Positions 1 through 6,980 of a DNA stretch of 6,980 nucleotides are shown piece after piece. Below the pieces are notes generated by a model, which was not told where the DNA came from, made no database searches, and saw nothing but the letters and a program-made list of their open reading frames with translations. The stretch comes from Pseudomonadota bacterium (lineage in GTDB: Bacteria > Myxococcota_A > Polyangia > Fen-1088): positions 1 to 6,980 of the forward strand of contig JADGRD010000189.1 in the NCBI GenBank assembly GCA_017881285.1, read 5' to 3'. The translations under genes and the position numbers were made by a program. The stretch's first letter is position 1. Each line of letters begins with the position of its first letter.

Positions 1-489
1 TCCGCACGGATGGATGGCAGCGAAGCGCGCGAGATCGGTATGCACGTTGAGCGCGAGTCCGTGCAGGGTGACCCACTTGCGGACCGCGACGCCGATCGAG
101 GCCAGCTTGCGTGGCGCCTCCGCCGGCCCCGTCCACACCCCGGTGCGCCCCGGCAGCCGCAGGCCCGCCAAGCCGAATTCCGCCACGGTGAGAATGACCG
201 TCTCCTCCAGGCCGCGTAGGTAGCGGTGCAGGTCGCGCTCCTCCTCGCGCAGGTAGAAGATGGGATAGGCCACGAGCTGGCCGGGCCCGTGCAAGGTCAC
301 GTCGCCGCCGCGTTCGACGGGAACGACGGGAACGTCCCCCGCGTAAAGAACGTTGCCCGGCTTGGCCGAACGCCCGAGGGTGATGACCTCGGGGTGCTCG
401 ACCAAGATCAGCGTGTCGGGAATCGCGCCGGCCTGGCGCGCGGCCACGCGATCCCGCTGCATGCGCAGGACCTCGCCGTACTCGCGCAT
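1..489 (-). CDS. lipB: Octanoyltransferase LipB (lipoyl(octanoyl)-ACP:protein transferase), C-terminus cut by window edge
   Basis: LipB moves octanoyl groups from acyl carrier protein onto the lipoyl-domain lysine of E2 subunits (pyruvate and 2-oxoglutarate dehydrogenases) and GcvH, the first step of de novo lipoylation in the cytoplasm. Reading the minus strand from the ATG at 489 gives 163 uninterrupted codons to the edge. Visible family landmarks are LVEHPEVITLGR (29-40), the RGGDVTLHGPGQLVAYPI block (60-77, with H67), RKLASIG with the expected catalytic lysine K128, TLHGLALNV (141-149) and the PCG signature (161-163) with the expected catalytic cysteine C162. Perhaps 40-60 C-terminal residues lie outside the window. 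The start is uncertain. The in-frame codons upstream still read like LipB (VAFDLG just before M1) back to an in-frame TAG at 534-532, but contain no ATG, GTG or TTG. No clear ribosome binding site precedes the 489 ATG. The gene lies 37 bases after gltA, so co-transcription is likely. Confidence 0.93.
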   Translation of the reverse strand, partial: MREYGEVLRMQRDRVAARQAGAIPDTLILVEHPEVITLGRSAKPGNVLYAGDVPVVPVERGGDVTLHGPGQLVAYPIFYLREEERDLHRYLRGLEETVILTVAEFGLAGLRLPGRTGVWTGPAEAPRKLASIGVAVRKWVTLHGLALNVHTDLARFAAIHPCG

Positions 490-526
490 CCCCAGGTCGA
501 AGGCGACGGCTTCCTTTGGCGTGGCG

Positions 527-1837
<1,311 letters not shown>

Positions 1838-1849
1838 GGTGATACCAGT

Positions 1850-1879
1850 GATAATGGGGACAAAAACAGTCTCTTGACA
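1850..1879 (+). promoter_or_regulatory. Candidate promoter elements for the purHDE operon in the divergent region
   Basis: Two separate elements face purH. GATAAT at 1850-1855 matches TATAAT at 5 of 6 and lies on top of the gltA -10, so one AT-rich patch could serve both strands. It lacks a good -35 (ATATCA at the expected distance) and would give a leader of about 105 bases. TTGACA at 1874-1879 is a perfect -35 hexamer, but the sequence 16-18 bases downstream is GC-only, so it has no usable -10. Neither is a complete promoter. The purine operon start therefore stays unresolved, but it must lie within 1838-1966 unless transcription enters antisense through gltA. Confidence 0.3.
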
Positions 1880-1880
1880 A
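1851..1880 (-). promoter_or_regulatory. Probable sigma-70-type promoter of gltA(-lipB)
   Basis: On the minus strand a -35-like TTGTCA (1880-1875, 5 of 6 to TTGACA) and a -10-like CATTAT (1856-1851, 4 of 6 to TATAAT) are separated by 18 bases. The region is much richer in A and T than its surroundings. The predicted transcription start near 1843-1845 would leave a leader of only about 6-8 bases before the gltA ATG at 1837. This agrees with the lack of a Shine-Dalgarno and suggests leaderless or near-leaderless translation. Not tested experimentally. Confidence 0.5.
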
Positions 1881-1926
1881 GGGCGATCGGCTGGAGGCGC
1901 GCCGTGTCACCGGACCGCGGTTGGCG

Positions 1927-1959
1927 GCAGCCGAAAGGTGGCCCGGCTGTGGTAAAAGG
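1927..1959 (+). promoter_or_regulatory. purH leader: small hairpin followed by the ribosome binding site
   Basis: AAAAGG at 1954-1959 sits 7 bases before the purH ATG at 1967 and is the only plausible ribosome binding site. It supports that start over the much longer open frame upstream. Immediately before it, CAGCCG (1928-1933) can pair with CGGCTG (1944-1949) around a 10-base loop, with one extra G-U pair (1927/1950). The spacer between AAAAGG and ATG is a pure run of seven C (1960-1966). The binding site is well supported; a regulatory role for the hairpin is speculative. Confidence 0.5.
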
Positions 1960-1966
1960 CCCCCCC

Positions 1967-3520
1967 ATGAACAAGGTTGCGCGCGCTCTCATCTCGGTGT
2001 CGGACAAGAAAGGCATCCTGGATCTCGGCAAGCGGCTGGCCAAGCTCGGTGTCGAGATTCTTTCCACCGGCGGCACGGCCCGCGCCTTGCGGGAAGCATC
2101 GGTGCCGGTCAAGGACGTGAGTGACTTCACGGGTTTTCCCGAAATGCTCGACGGCCGGGTCAAAACCCTGCACCCGCGCGTGCACGGCGGCATCCTCGGT
2201 CGCGCCACCGAGGAACATCGCGCGCAAATGCGCGAACATGGCATCGACGCCATCGACCTGGTGGTCGTGAACCTCTATCCCTTCCGCGAGACCGTGGCGC
2301 GCGGCGCTGCGTTCGAGGAAGTCATCGAGAACATCGACATCGGCGGACCCGCCATGGTCCGCTCGGCCGCCAAGAACCACGAGCGCGTCGCGGTCGTGGT
2401 CGAGCCCGCGGACTACGAACGCGTGTTGGGCGAGCTCGAAAGCACGGGCGAGATCTCGCAGGCGTTGCGTTTCGAGCTATGCCGCAAGGCCTTCGCGCAC
2501 ACCGCGGCCTACGACGGCGCCATCGCCAGCCATCTCGGGCGCCTGTCGGAAACCGGAGTGCCCTTGACCGATTTTCCTGCCACCCTGCACCCGGCGCTGC
2601 GCCTCGACCGCCGGTTGCGCTACGGCGAGAACCCGCACCAGAAGGCGGCCTTCTACGCCTGGGACGCGCCCGCGGGCATGTCGCTCGCCAACGCCGACGT
2701 GCTCCAGGGCAAGGAGCTCTCCTACAACAACCTGCTTGACCTCGACGCGGCCATGAAGCTGTGCGCGGAGTTCAGCCGGCCTGCGGCGTGCATCATCAAG
2801 CACACCAATCCCTGCGGCGTCGCGCTTTCTGACGACGGCATCGCCGCGGCCTACAAGCTGGCGCGCGAGACCGATCCGGTATCGGCCTTTGGCGGCATCG
2901 TGGCCTACAACCGCAAGGTCGAGGAAGAGCTGGCCAAGCTCATGGCCGAGGTCTTTCTCGAATGCATCGTGGCCCCGGATTTCTCGCCCGAGGCGCTCAA
3001 GGTCTTCTCGGCCAAGAAGAATCTGCGCCTCCTGCGTGCGACCATTGCCGGTTGCGCGCCCGGCCAGCTCGACATGCGCACGGTCTCGGGCGGCGTGCTC
3101 GTGCAGACCACCGACGGCGCGACCTGCGCGGCCGCGGCGGGCAAGGTGGTGTCGGAGCGCAAGCCAACCACCGCCGAGCTCGCCGAGCTCGATTTCGCCT
3201 GGCGCGTTTGCAAGCACATGAAGTCGAATGCCATTGTGTTCACGGGCGGCGGCCGCACCCTCGGGGTCGGCGCGGGCCAGATGTCGCGCGTCGATTCCGT
3301 GAAGCTGGCGGTGATGAAGTCGCAGCTTCCGCTGCCGGGTTCGGTGCTCGCGTCGGACGCCTTCTTCCCGTTCCGCGACGGGCTCGACGCGGCGGCCAAG
3401 GCCGGCGTGACCGCGGTTATCGAGCCGGGCGGGTCGGTGCGCGACGACGAGGTCATCCAGGCGGCCAACGAGCACAAGATCGCCCTGGTTTTCTCGGGTG
3501 AGCGCCACTTCCGGCACTAG
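1967..3520 (+). CDS. purH: Bifunctional AICAR formyltransferase / IMP cyclohydrolase PurH
   Basis: PurH carries out the last two steps of de novo purine synthesis: formylation of AICAR with 10-formyl-tetrahydrofolate, then closure of the ring to IMP. The 517-residue product has the usual two-domain order and length. The N-terminal IMP cyclohydrolase (MGS-like) domain, about 1-200, shows ALISVSDK (7-14), STGGT (33-37), DFTGFPEMLDGRVKTLHP (53-70), NLYPF (102-106) and ENIDIGGPAMVRSAAKN (121-137). The C-terminal AICAR transformylase domain shows RYGENPHQ (218-225), LSYNN (251-255), KHTNPCG (278-284, containing the catalytic Lys-His pair), DPVSAFGG (303-310), SNAIV (420-424), GAGQMSRVDS (435-444) and SDAFFPFRDG (463-472). 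The open frame continues 141 codons upstream across the gltA promoter and antisense to gltA. I place the start at 1967 because the family N-terminus begins there (MNKVARALISVSDKKG) after a ribosome binding site. First gene of the purHDE run. Confidence 0.98.
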   Translation: MNKVARALISVSDKKGILDLGKRLAKLGVEILSTGGTARALREASVPVKDVSDFTGFPEMLDGRVKTLHPRVHGGILGRATEEHRAQMREHGIDAIDLVVVNLYPFRETVARGAAFEEVIENIDIGGPAMVRSAAKNHERVAVVVEPADYERVLGELESTGEISQALRFELCRKAFAHTAAYDGAIASHLGRLSETGVPLTDFPATLHPALRLDRRLRYGENPHQKAAFYAWDAPAGMSLANADVLQGKELSYNNLLDLDAAMKLCAEFSRPAACIIKHTNPCGVALSDDGIAAAYKLARETDPVSAFGGIVAYNRKVEEELAKLMAEVFLECIVAPDFSPEALKVFSAKKNLRLLRATIAGCAPGQLDMRTVSGGVLVQTTDGATCAAAAGKVVSERKPTTAELAELDFAWRVCKHMKSNAIVFTGGGRTLGVGAGQMSRVDSVKLAVMKSQLPLPGSVLASDAFFPFRDGLDAAAKAGVTAVIEPGGSVRDDEVIQAANEHKIALVFSGERHFRH

Positions 3521-3523
3521 ACC

Positions 3524-4837
3524 ATGGGCTACCGGATCCTACTGGTCGGCTCGGGCGGGCGTGAGCACGCCCTGGCGTGGAAACTGCTGCAAAGCCCCCT
3601 CTGCGATCGCCTGCTCGCGGCGCCCGGCAATCCGGGTATCGCGGCGCTCGGCCGCGGCCTGGGAGCGGGCCGCGTGACCATGGTCAACATCGGGACCGAG
3701 GCGATTCCCGAGCTGGTCGCGCTGGCCAAGGCGGAGAAGATCGATCTCGTGGTGTGCGGTCCCGAGGTGCCGCTCATGGCCGGGCTGGGCGACGCCTGCG
3801 TGGCGGCGGGTCTGCGCTGCTTCGGTCCGTCGCGCGCGGCCGCGGAAATCGAGGGCAGCAAGCAGTTCGCCAAGGATCTGATGAGGCGGGCCGGAATCCC
3901 CACGGCGGCCTACGGCAGTTTTTCCGACGTGGCCACGGCCGACGCCTTCATCGACGCGCAGCCTGGCGACGTGGTGGTCAAGGCCGACGGCCTGTGCGCG
4001 GGCAAGGGCGTGGTCGTGACCTCCGCGCACGACGAGGCGAAGCGAGCGGTGCGCGCCATGCTGGTCGACCGCGCCTTCGGCGACGCTGGCGGCCGCGTGG
4101 TCATCGAGGAGCGCCTCATCGGCCGCGAGGTCTCGATGATGGCCCTGTGCGACGGCACGCGCTTCGTGCTGCTCGCCTCGGCCGAGGATCACAAGGCGGT
4201 CTTCGACGGCGATCGCGGGCCCAACACCGGTGGCATGGGCGCCTACTCGCCGTCGCCGCTCGTGGATCAGGCCTTGACCGAAACCATCGCGCGCAAGTTC
4301 TTCGCGCCGCTCGTGGCCGCGATGGCGGAAGCAGGGCGGCCGTTCCGCGGGCTGCTCTACGGCGGCCTGATGCTGACCCCGGAGCGCGGTCCCCTGGTCA
4401 TCGAGTGGAACTGCCGTTTCGGCGATCCCGAGACGCAGGCGGTTCTGCCTCGCCTGGACGAGGATCTGCTGCCCTGGCTGCTCGACGCCGCATCGGGTGA
4501 GCTGCCCATGCTCTCACCCCAATGGTTGCCCGGCCTCGCGGTGTGCGTGGTGCTGGCCGCCGAGGGCTACCCCGGCAAGGTGCGCTCGGGTGACCCGATC
4601 GCCGGGCTCGGCGACGACGGACAGCTCGCCGGCGAGGGCAGCGACCTGGTGGTCTTCCACGCCGGCACGAAGCGCGGTCCTGGCGGCCTGCTGACCAGCG
4701 GCGGCCGCGTGCTCGGGATCACCGCCAGCGGCGGAAACTTGGTGGCGGCGCGCGACCGCGCCTATGCTGGCATCGCTCGGATTTCCTGGCCGGGCATGCA
4801 CTTTCGCAAGGACATCGGACTACGAGGCAAAGCATGA
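3524..4837 (+). CDS. purD: Phosphoribosylamine-glycine ligase (GAR synthetase) PurD
   Basis: PurD joins glycine to 5-phosphoribosylamine using ATP, step 2 of de novo purine synthesis, in the cytoplasm. The 437-residue length is normal for the single-function bacterial enzyme. The N-domain begins RILLVGSGGREHALAWK (4-20) and contains PGNPG (34-38), GPEVPL (79-84) and FGPS (100-103). The ATP-grasp region shows GSKQFAKDLM (111-120), VKADGLCAGKGVVV (152-165), VIEERLIGREVS (193-204), the D-GPNTGGMGAYSP block (230, 232-243) and EWNCRFGDPETQ (294-305) with metal- and nucleotide-binding acidic residues. The C-domain follows to residue 437. It starts 3 bases after the purH stop, with no strong ribosome binding site of its own (the nearest purine-rich stretch, GGTGAG at 3497-3502, is too far), so translation is probably coupled to purH. 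Its TGA overlaps the purE ATG. Confidence 0.98.
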   Translation: MGYRILLVGSGGREHALAWKLLQSPLCDRLLAAPGNPGIAALGRGLGAGRVTMVNIGTEAIPELVALAKAEKIDLVVCGPEVPLMAGLGDACVAAGLRCFGPSRAAAEIEGSKQFAKDLMRRAGIPTAAYGSFSDVATADAFIDAQPGDVVVKADGLCAGKGVVVTSAHDEAKRAVRAMLVDRAFGDAGGRVVIEERLIGREVSMMALCDGTRFVLLASAEDHKAVFDGDRGPNTGGMGAYSPSPLVDQALTETIARKFFAPLVAAMAEAGRPFRGLLYGGLMLTPERGPLVIEWNCRFGDPETQAVLPRLDEDLLPWLLDAASGELPMLSPQWLPGLAVCVVLAAEGYPGKVRSGDPIAGLGDDGQLAGEGSDLVVFHAGTKRGPGGLLTSGGRVLGITASGGNLVAARDRAYAGIARISWPGMHFRKDIGLRGKA

Positions 4838-5334
4838 GCGCAAAGACCTGCGACGTCGCGATTCTCATGGGGTCGAAATCCGATCTCGCCACCATGAAGC
4901 CGGCCGCCGACGTGCTCAAGGAGCTCGGCCTGACGGTCTGCGTGCGGGTCCTCTCCGCGCACCGCACGCCCGAGCAGACGGCGGTCTTCGTGCGCGAGGC
5001 CGCGGCCAGCGGGACCAAGGTCTTCATCTGCGGCGCGGGCGGGGCCGCGCACCTGGCCGGCGCGGTCGCCGCGCATACCACGCGCCCCGTGATCGGCGTC
5101 CCCATCTCCTCGGGCAGCCTGCAAGGCATGGACGCCCTCCTCTCCACCGCGATGATGCCGCCCGGAATCCCCGTCGCGACCGTGGCCATCGGCGGCGCGG
5201 AGAACGCCGGCCTGCTGGCCGCGCAGATCGTGGCGCTCACCGACGTGTCGCTGGCCAAGCGGGTCGCGGCCGAACGCGATAGCCGGCTCCGAAAAGTCTT
5301 GGAAGCCGACGCGGAAGTCAGCGCCAAGTTCTAG
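4834..5334 (+). CDS. purE: N5-carboxyaminoimidazole ribonucleotide mutase PurE (class I type)
   Basis: Class I PurE converts N5-CAIR, made by the ATP-grasp enzyme PurK, to CAIR in step 6 of purine synthesis. The 166-residue protein shows VAILMGSKSD (8-17), RVLSAHRTPE (38-47) with the expected catalytic histidine H43, GAGGAAHLAGAVAAHT (67-82), PVIGVPISSGSLQGMDALLS (85-104) and VATVAIGGAENAGLLAAQI (114-132). The GAGGAAHL motif and following segment are of the class I mutase kind rather than the class II AIR carboxylase kind, so a PurK partner is expected. None is present in this window. The start codon overlaps the purD stop (ATGA, 4834-4837), and GAGG at 4824-4827 is 6 bases upstream, a good ribosome binding site. 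It is the last clear member of the operon. The next gene has its own promoter-like element. Confidence 0.97.
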   Translation: MSAKTCDVAILMGSKSDLATMKPAADVLKELGLTVCVRVLSAHRTPEQTAVFVREAAASGTKVFICGAGGAAHLAGAVAAHTTRPVIGVPISSGSLQGMDALLSTAMMPPGIPVATVAIGGAENAGLLAAQIVALTDVSLAKRVAAERDSRLRKVLEADAEVSAKF

Positions 5335-5370
5335 CTTTGGCCCCCCATACCCGCGCGCGCCACTTTGGGG

Positions 5371-5376
5371 TATAAA
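5371..5376 (+). promoter_or_regulatory. Candidate -10 box (TATAAA) for the discoidin-domain gene
   Basis: TATAAA matches the -10 consensus at 5 of 6 and is the only AT-rich patch in the 52-base purE-downstream gap. No -35 or extended -10 is visible. Transcription would start near 5382-5384, leaving at most about 5 bases before the ATG at 5387. No Shine-Dalgarno is present, so a leaderless message is possible. The box overlaps the right arm of a small inverted repeat, ATACCC (5347-5352) and GGGTAT (5368-5373). That repeat could be an operator or an attenuating hairpin, or chance. Confidence 0.4.
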
Positions 5377-5386
5377 CACAGACCTC

Positions 5387-6412
5387 ATGAGCGACGACAA
5401 CAGCGAGATCATCATCGAGGAACCCGCTGCCCCACCCGCCAAGGGAGGGCCGGGCTGGTTGAAACGGGTGCTGTGGCTCGGGCCGCGCGTGGCCGAGGCC
5501 AGGGAGAAGACCTTCTCGCCGGGCCAGCCCGGCTACGGCGCCTACGATATCGCGCGCCAGATCTGCGACGACGTGGTGAAGATCGGGGAGACCGGCAAGG
5601 GCAGCTGGGCCGTGCTCCTGCTCGACTGCACCGCGGTCGAGTTGCTGGTCCGCGCGCACCTGGCCCGCGCCGGCCTCATCTCCGGCGGGAACCCGCTCGG
5701 CGAAGCGGACTGGGCGAATGCTCGCACGGCGCCGTCGATGGCCGCCGCGTGGGGCAAGCTGACGGCGGAACAGGACGCGACGCTCGTGGCGATGCTCGGC
5801 CCCGAGCGCGACGCCACCATGGGCCGGCTCACCGAAGAGGAGCGGGAATCGTTCGCCACGGGCCTGCACGACCTGGTCATGCGCCTGGCCGAGCCGCTTG
5901 AGGTCGAGGCGCATCGGCTGGGGCGGGCGCTCTTCGCGCGCTGGTCGCGCGTGCTGGCAGTGGCCGTGGTGTTGTTCTTGGCGGTCGGCTTGGGGGGCAG
6001 GTGGCTGTCCAAGAAACTGGATGGCCCCAACCTCGCCCTGCACGCCGCGGTCAGCACCAGCAGTCAGTTTCCTGGCCAGGGCACGGATCACACCCTGCTC
6101 GTCGACGGCGATCCCGATACCCTCGGTTTCCACACCCTGGAAGGTGCTCAGCAATGGGTCGTGATCGACCTGGGCAAGATCTGCAAGATCAAGAAGATCG
6201 TCGTCTACAACCGGCCCGATGGTTACGAGGAGCGGGCGGTACCGCTCAAGGTGGAGGTCAGCAAGGACAACCAGACCTACACGCAGGTGGCGGAGCGCAA
6301 GGAAACGTTCGACAAATGGACGGCCCGGCGGCTTCACGTCGAGGCGCGCTACATCAGGATGAAGAACACCCCGCCCAACTTCTTCCACCTCGGCGAAGTC
6401 GAGGTCTATTGA
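5387..6412 (+). CDS. Single-pass membrane protein with C-terminal F5/8 type C (discoidin-like) domain
   Basis: I do not recognise a named family for the whole protein. The N-terminal half (1-188) has no signal peptide. It begins with an acidic then Pro-rich stretch (about 1-22) and continues as an Ala/Leu/Glu-rich, probably helical domain of unknown type (about 45-188). Residues about 189-205 (LAVAVVLFLAVGLGG core) form one hydrophobic span flanked by RWSR and RWLSKK. By the positive-inside tendency the N-terminal half is probably cytoplasmic and the rest extracytoplasmic. Residues 213-341 look like a discoidin or carbohydrate-binding (CBM32-like) beta sandwich. They have the opening NLALHAAVSTSS, then LLVDGDPDT, QWVVIDLGK (256-264), KIVVYNR (270-276), LKVEVSKDNQTY (287-298), YIRMKN (322-327) and the closing FFHLGEVEVY that normally ends such domains. 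These domains usually bind glycans or lipids; the ligand here is unknown. It lies 52 bases after purE on the same strand but is unlikely to be a purine gene. Confidence 0.85.
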   Translation: MSDDNSEIIIEEPAAPPAKGGPGWLKRVLWLGPRVAEAREKTFSPGQPGYGAYDIARQICDDVVKIGETGKGSWAVLLLDCTAVELLVRAHLARAGLISGGNPLGEADWANARTAPSMAAAWGKLTAEQDATLVAMLGPERDATMGRLTEEERESFATGLHDLVMRLAEPLEVEAHRLGRALFARWSRVLAVAVVLFLAVGLGGRWLSKKLDGPNLALHAAVSTSSQFPGQGTDHTLLVDGDPDTLGFHTLEGAQQWVVIDLGKICKIKKIVVYNRPDGYEERAVPLKVEVSKDNQTYTQVAERKETFDKWTARRLHVEARYIRMKNTPPNFFHLGEVEVY

Positions 6413-6414
6413 CA

Positions 6415-6437
6415 GAAGGACCCTGGGAGGGTCCTTC
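6415..6437 (+). terminator. Strong hairpin just after the discoidin gene, probable terminator without a U-tract
   Basis: GAAGGACCC (6415-6423) and GGGTCCTTC (6429-6437) form a perfect 9-bp stem with a 5-base loop (TGGGA), beginning 2 bases after the TGA stop. The bases after it are AAATCCCCC, so the usual run of T is missing on this strand and there is none on the other. It may stop transcription inefficiently, act with Rho, or protect the 3' end of the message. Its place between two converging genes supports a transcript-ending role. Confidence 0.6.
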
Positions 6438-6451
6438 AAATCCCCCGCGAG

Positions 6452-6482
6452 GAGCGCCGTCGGGCAAAGCCCGCCTGCGCTC
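6452..6482 (-). terminator. Nested hairpin downstream of the glycosyltransferase-like gene
   Basis: An outer stem GAGCGC (6452-6457) with GCGCTC (6477-6482) encloses an inner stem CGGGC (6461-6465) with GCCCG (6469-6473) around an AAA loop. A short internal loop lies between the two stems, in which 6459 and 6475 can also pair. It lies 21 bases beyond the stop of the minus-strand gene and fits a 3'-end structure for that transcript, though no T-run follows on the minus strand. It could equally form on the opposite strand. Confidence 0.4.
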
Positions 6483-6503
6483 ACGCGCTGACGAGTTCAC
6501 TTT

Positions 6504-6980
6504 CTATCGCCAGGCGGCGAAGGGCAGGCGCAGCAGATAGGCGTGCAAGGTCTGCGGGGCGCAGGTCGAGAGCGGCAGGTAGAGCATGGAAAGGACTGCG
6601 GCGCACACGACGAAACCCAGGACCGCCAGCGGCGCGTGCTTCTCGATGCGGACGAGGCGGCCCGCGAGCAGGCCGAGCCCCAATCCATAGGCACCGAGGT
6701 AGTGGAAGATGTACGACTGCCGGTGCGTGGTGATGAACGGCAGCGTGAGCGCCACCATGCCCGCGAGCACCAGGCCCTCCTGCCAGTGCACGGCGGCGAT
6801 GGGCACCCGGTGGCGCAGCCGGCGATAGAGCGCGCGGCCCAGCCCCGCGCAGGCGAGCATGATCGAACCCGTGGTCGCGAACCAAAGCAGGATGTTGCCG
6901 ATGGTCGAGGTCGCCCGCACCAGGCCGCGCCCGATGTTCTCGTGGTACATGACGATGGGATGGGTGAGTTTGATGGTGGT
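6504..6980 (-). CDS. C-terminal part of a multi-pass membrane glycosyltransferase, PMT/GT39-like; N-terminus beyond window
   Basis: The reading frame enters from the right edge (first visible residues TTIKLTHPIVMYHE) and stops at TAG 6506-6504, giving 158 visible codons. A methionine at 6950 is internal, not the start. There are four hydrophobic stretches: ILLWFATTGSIMLACAGLG, LVLAGMVALTLPFI, YIFHYLGAYGLGLGLLAG and APLAVLGFVVCAAVLSMLYLPL, with Arg-rich loops between (RALYRRLRHR, GRLVRIEKH). The THRQSYIFHYLGAY segment resembles the C-terminal membrane region of dolichyl-phosphate-mannose-protein mannosyltransferases and related ArnT-like lipid-linked sugar transferases, where a (Y/F)HYL motif recurs. 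These are integral membrane enzymes that use polyprenyl-phosphate sugars and act on the outer face of the inner membrane. The catalytic acidic loop of this superfamily is near the N-terminus and not visible here. The family is therefore a moderate-confidence guess; another polytopic membrane protein is possible. Confidence 0.6.
   Translation of the reverse strand, partial: TTIKLTHPIVMYHENIGRGLVRATSTIGNILLWFATTGSIMLACAGLGRALYRRLRHRVPIAAVHWQEGLVLAGMVALTLPFITTHRQSYIFHYLGAYGLGLGLLAGRLVRIEKHAPLAVLGFVVCAAVLSMLYLPLSTCAPQTLHAYLLRLPFAAWR

Noticed and set aside
2477..3517. Minus-strand open frame of 346 codons opposite purH
   Set aside because: It is a shadow of PurH's AICAR transformylase domain, with Arg/Gly/His-rich translation and no motif. 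It is explained by codon bias.
3539..4192. Open frames opposite and in other frames of purD (also 3577-4500 and 4719-5442)
   Set aside because: PurD and PurE have complete family motifs in their own frames. The others are Arg/Gly-rich shadow translations.
5318..6484. Minus-strand open frame of 388 codons opposite the discoidin-domain gene
   Set aside because: It covers the whole opposite gene and gap, which makes it tempting. However, the plus frame encodes a coherent membrane span and discoidin domain, while this frame gives low-complexity Arg/Ala/Gly-rich sequence without motifs.
6481..6885. Alternative minus-strand frame overlapping the glycosyltransferase-like gene
   Set aside because: Its translation is Arg/Pro/His-rich without membrane segments, whereas the frame ending at 6504 gives clear hydrophobic spans and continues open to the window edge.

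Overview
This is a GC-rich bacterial chromosomal window made mostly of core-metabolism genes. The gene content suggests a deltaproteobacterium or myxobacterium in the broad sense: a purH-purD-purE run, a GltA-type citrate synthase next to lipB, and a membrane-anchored discoidin-domain protein, all with strong third-position GC. This placement is inference; there is no rRNA or other phylogenetic marker here.

Layout. Positions 1-1837 lie on the minus strand: gltA (citrate synthase, 527-1837) is followed by the first 163 or more codons of lipB (octanoyltransferase), which runs off the left edge just after its catalytic cysteine. A short divergent regulatory region (1838-1966) separates this pair from a plus-strand purine operon: purH (1967-3520), purD (3524-4837) and purE (4834-5334). 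The purH-purD gap is 3 bases, and purD and purE overlap in an ATGA. After a 52-base gap with its own TATAAA box comes a 341-residue protein (5387-6412) with an unrecognised helical N-terminal half, one membrane span and a C-terminal F5/8 type C (discoidin) domain. It converges on a minus-strand, right-edge-truncated multi-pass membrane protein (6504-6980) that looks like the C-terminal part of a dolichyl-phosphate-mannose-type (GT39/PMT-like) glycosyltransferase. Two hairpins occupy the convergent gap.

How the genes work together. GltA admits acetyl-CoA to the TCA cycle, and LipB starts lipoylation of the dehydrogenases that make acetyl-CoA and succinyl-CoA, so the left pair is functionally coherent. 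PurD, PurE and PurH catalyse steps 2, 6 and 9-10 of de novo IMP synthesis. The right-hand pair belongs to the cell envelope and is not obviously linked to the purine genes.

I see no mobile element, CRISPR array, tRNA, rRNA or defence system. No convincing new biological system is present. The least explained item is the discoidin-domain membrane protein.
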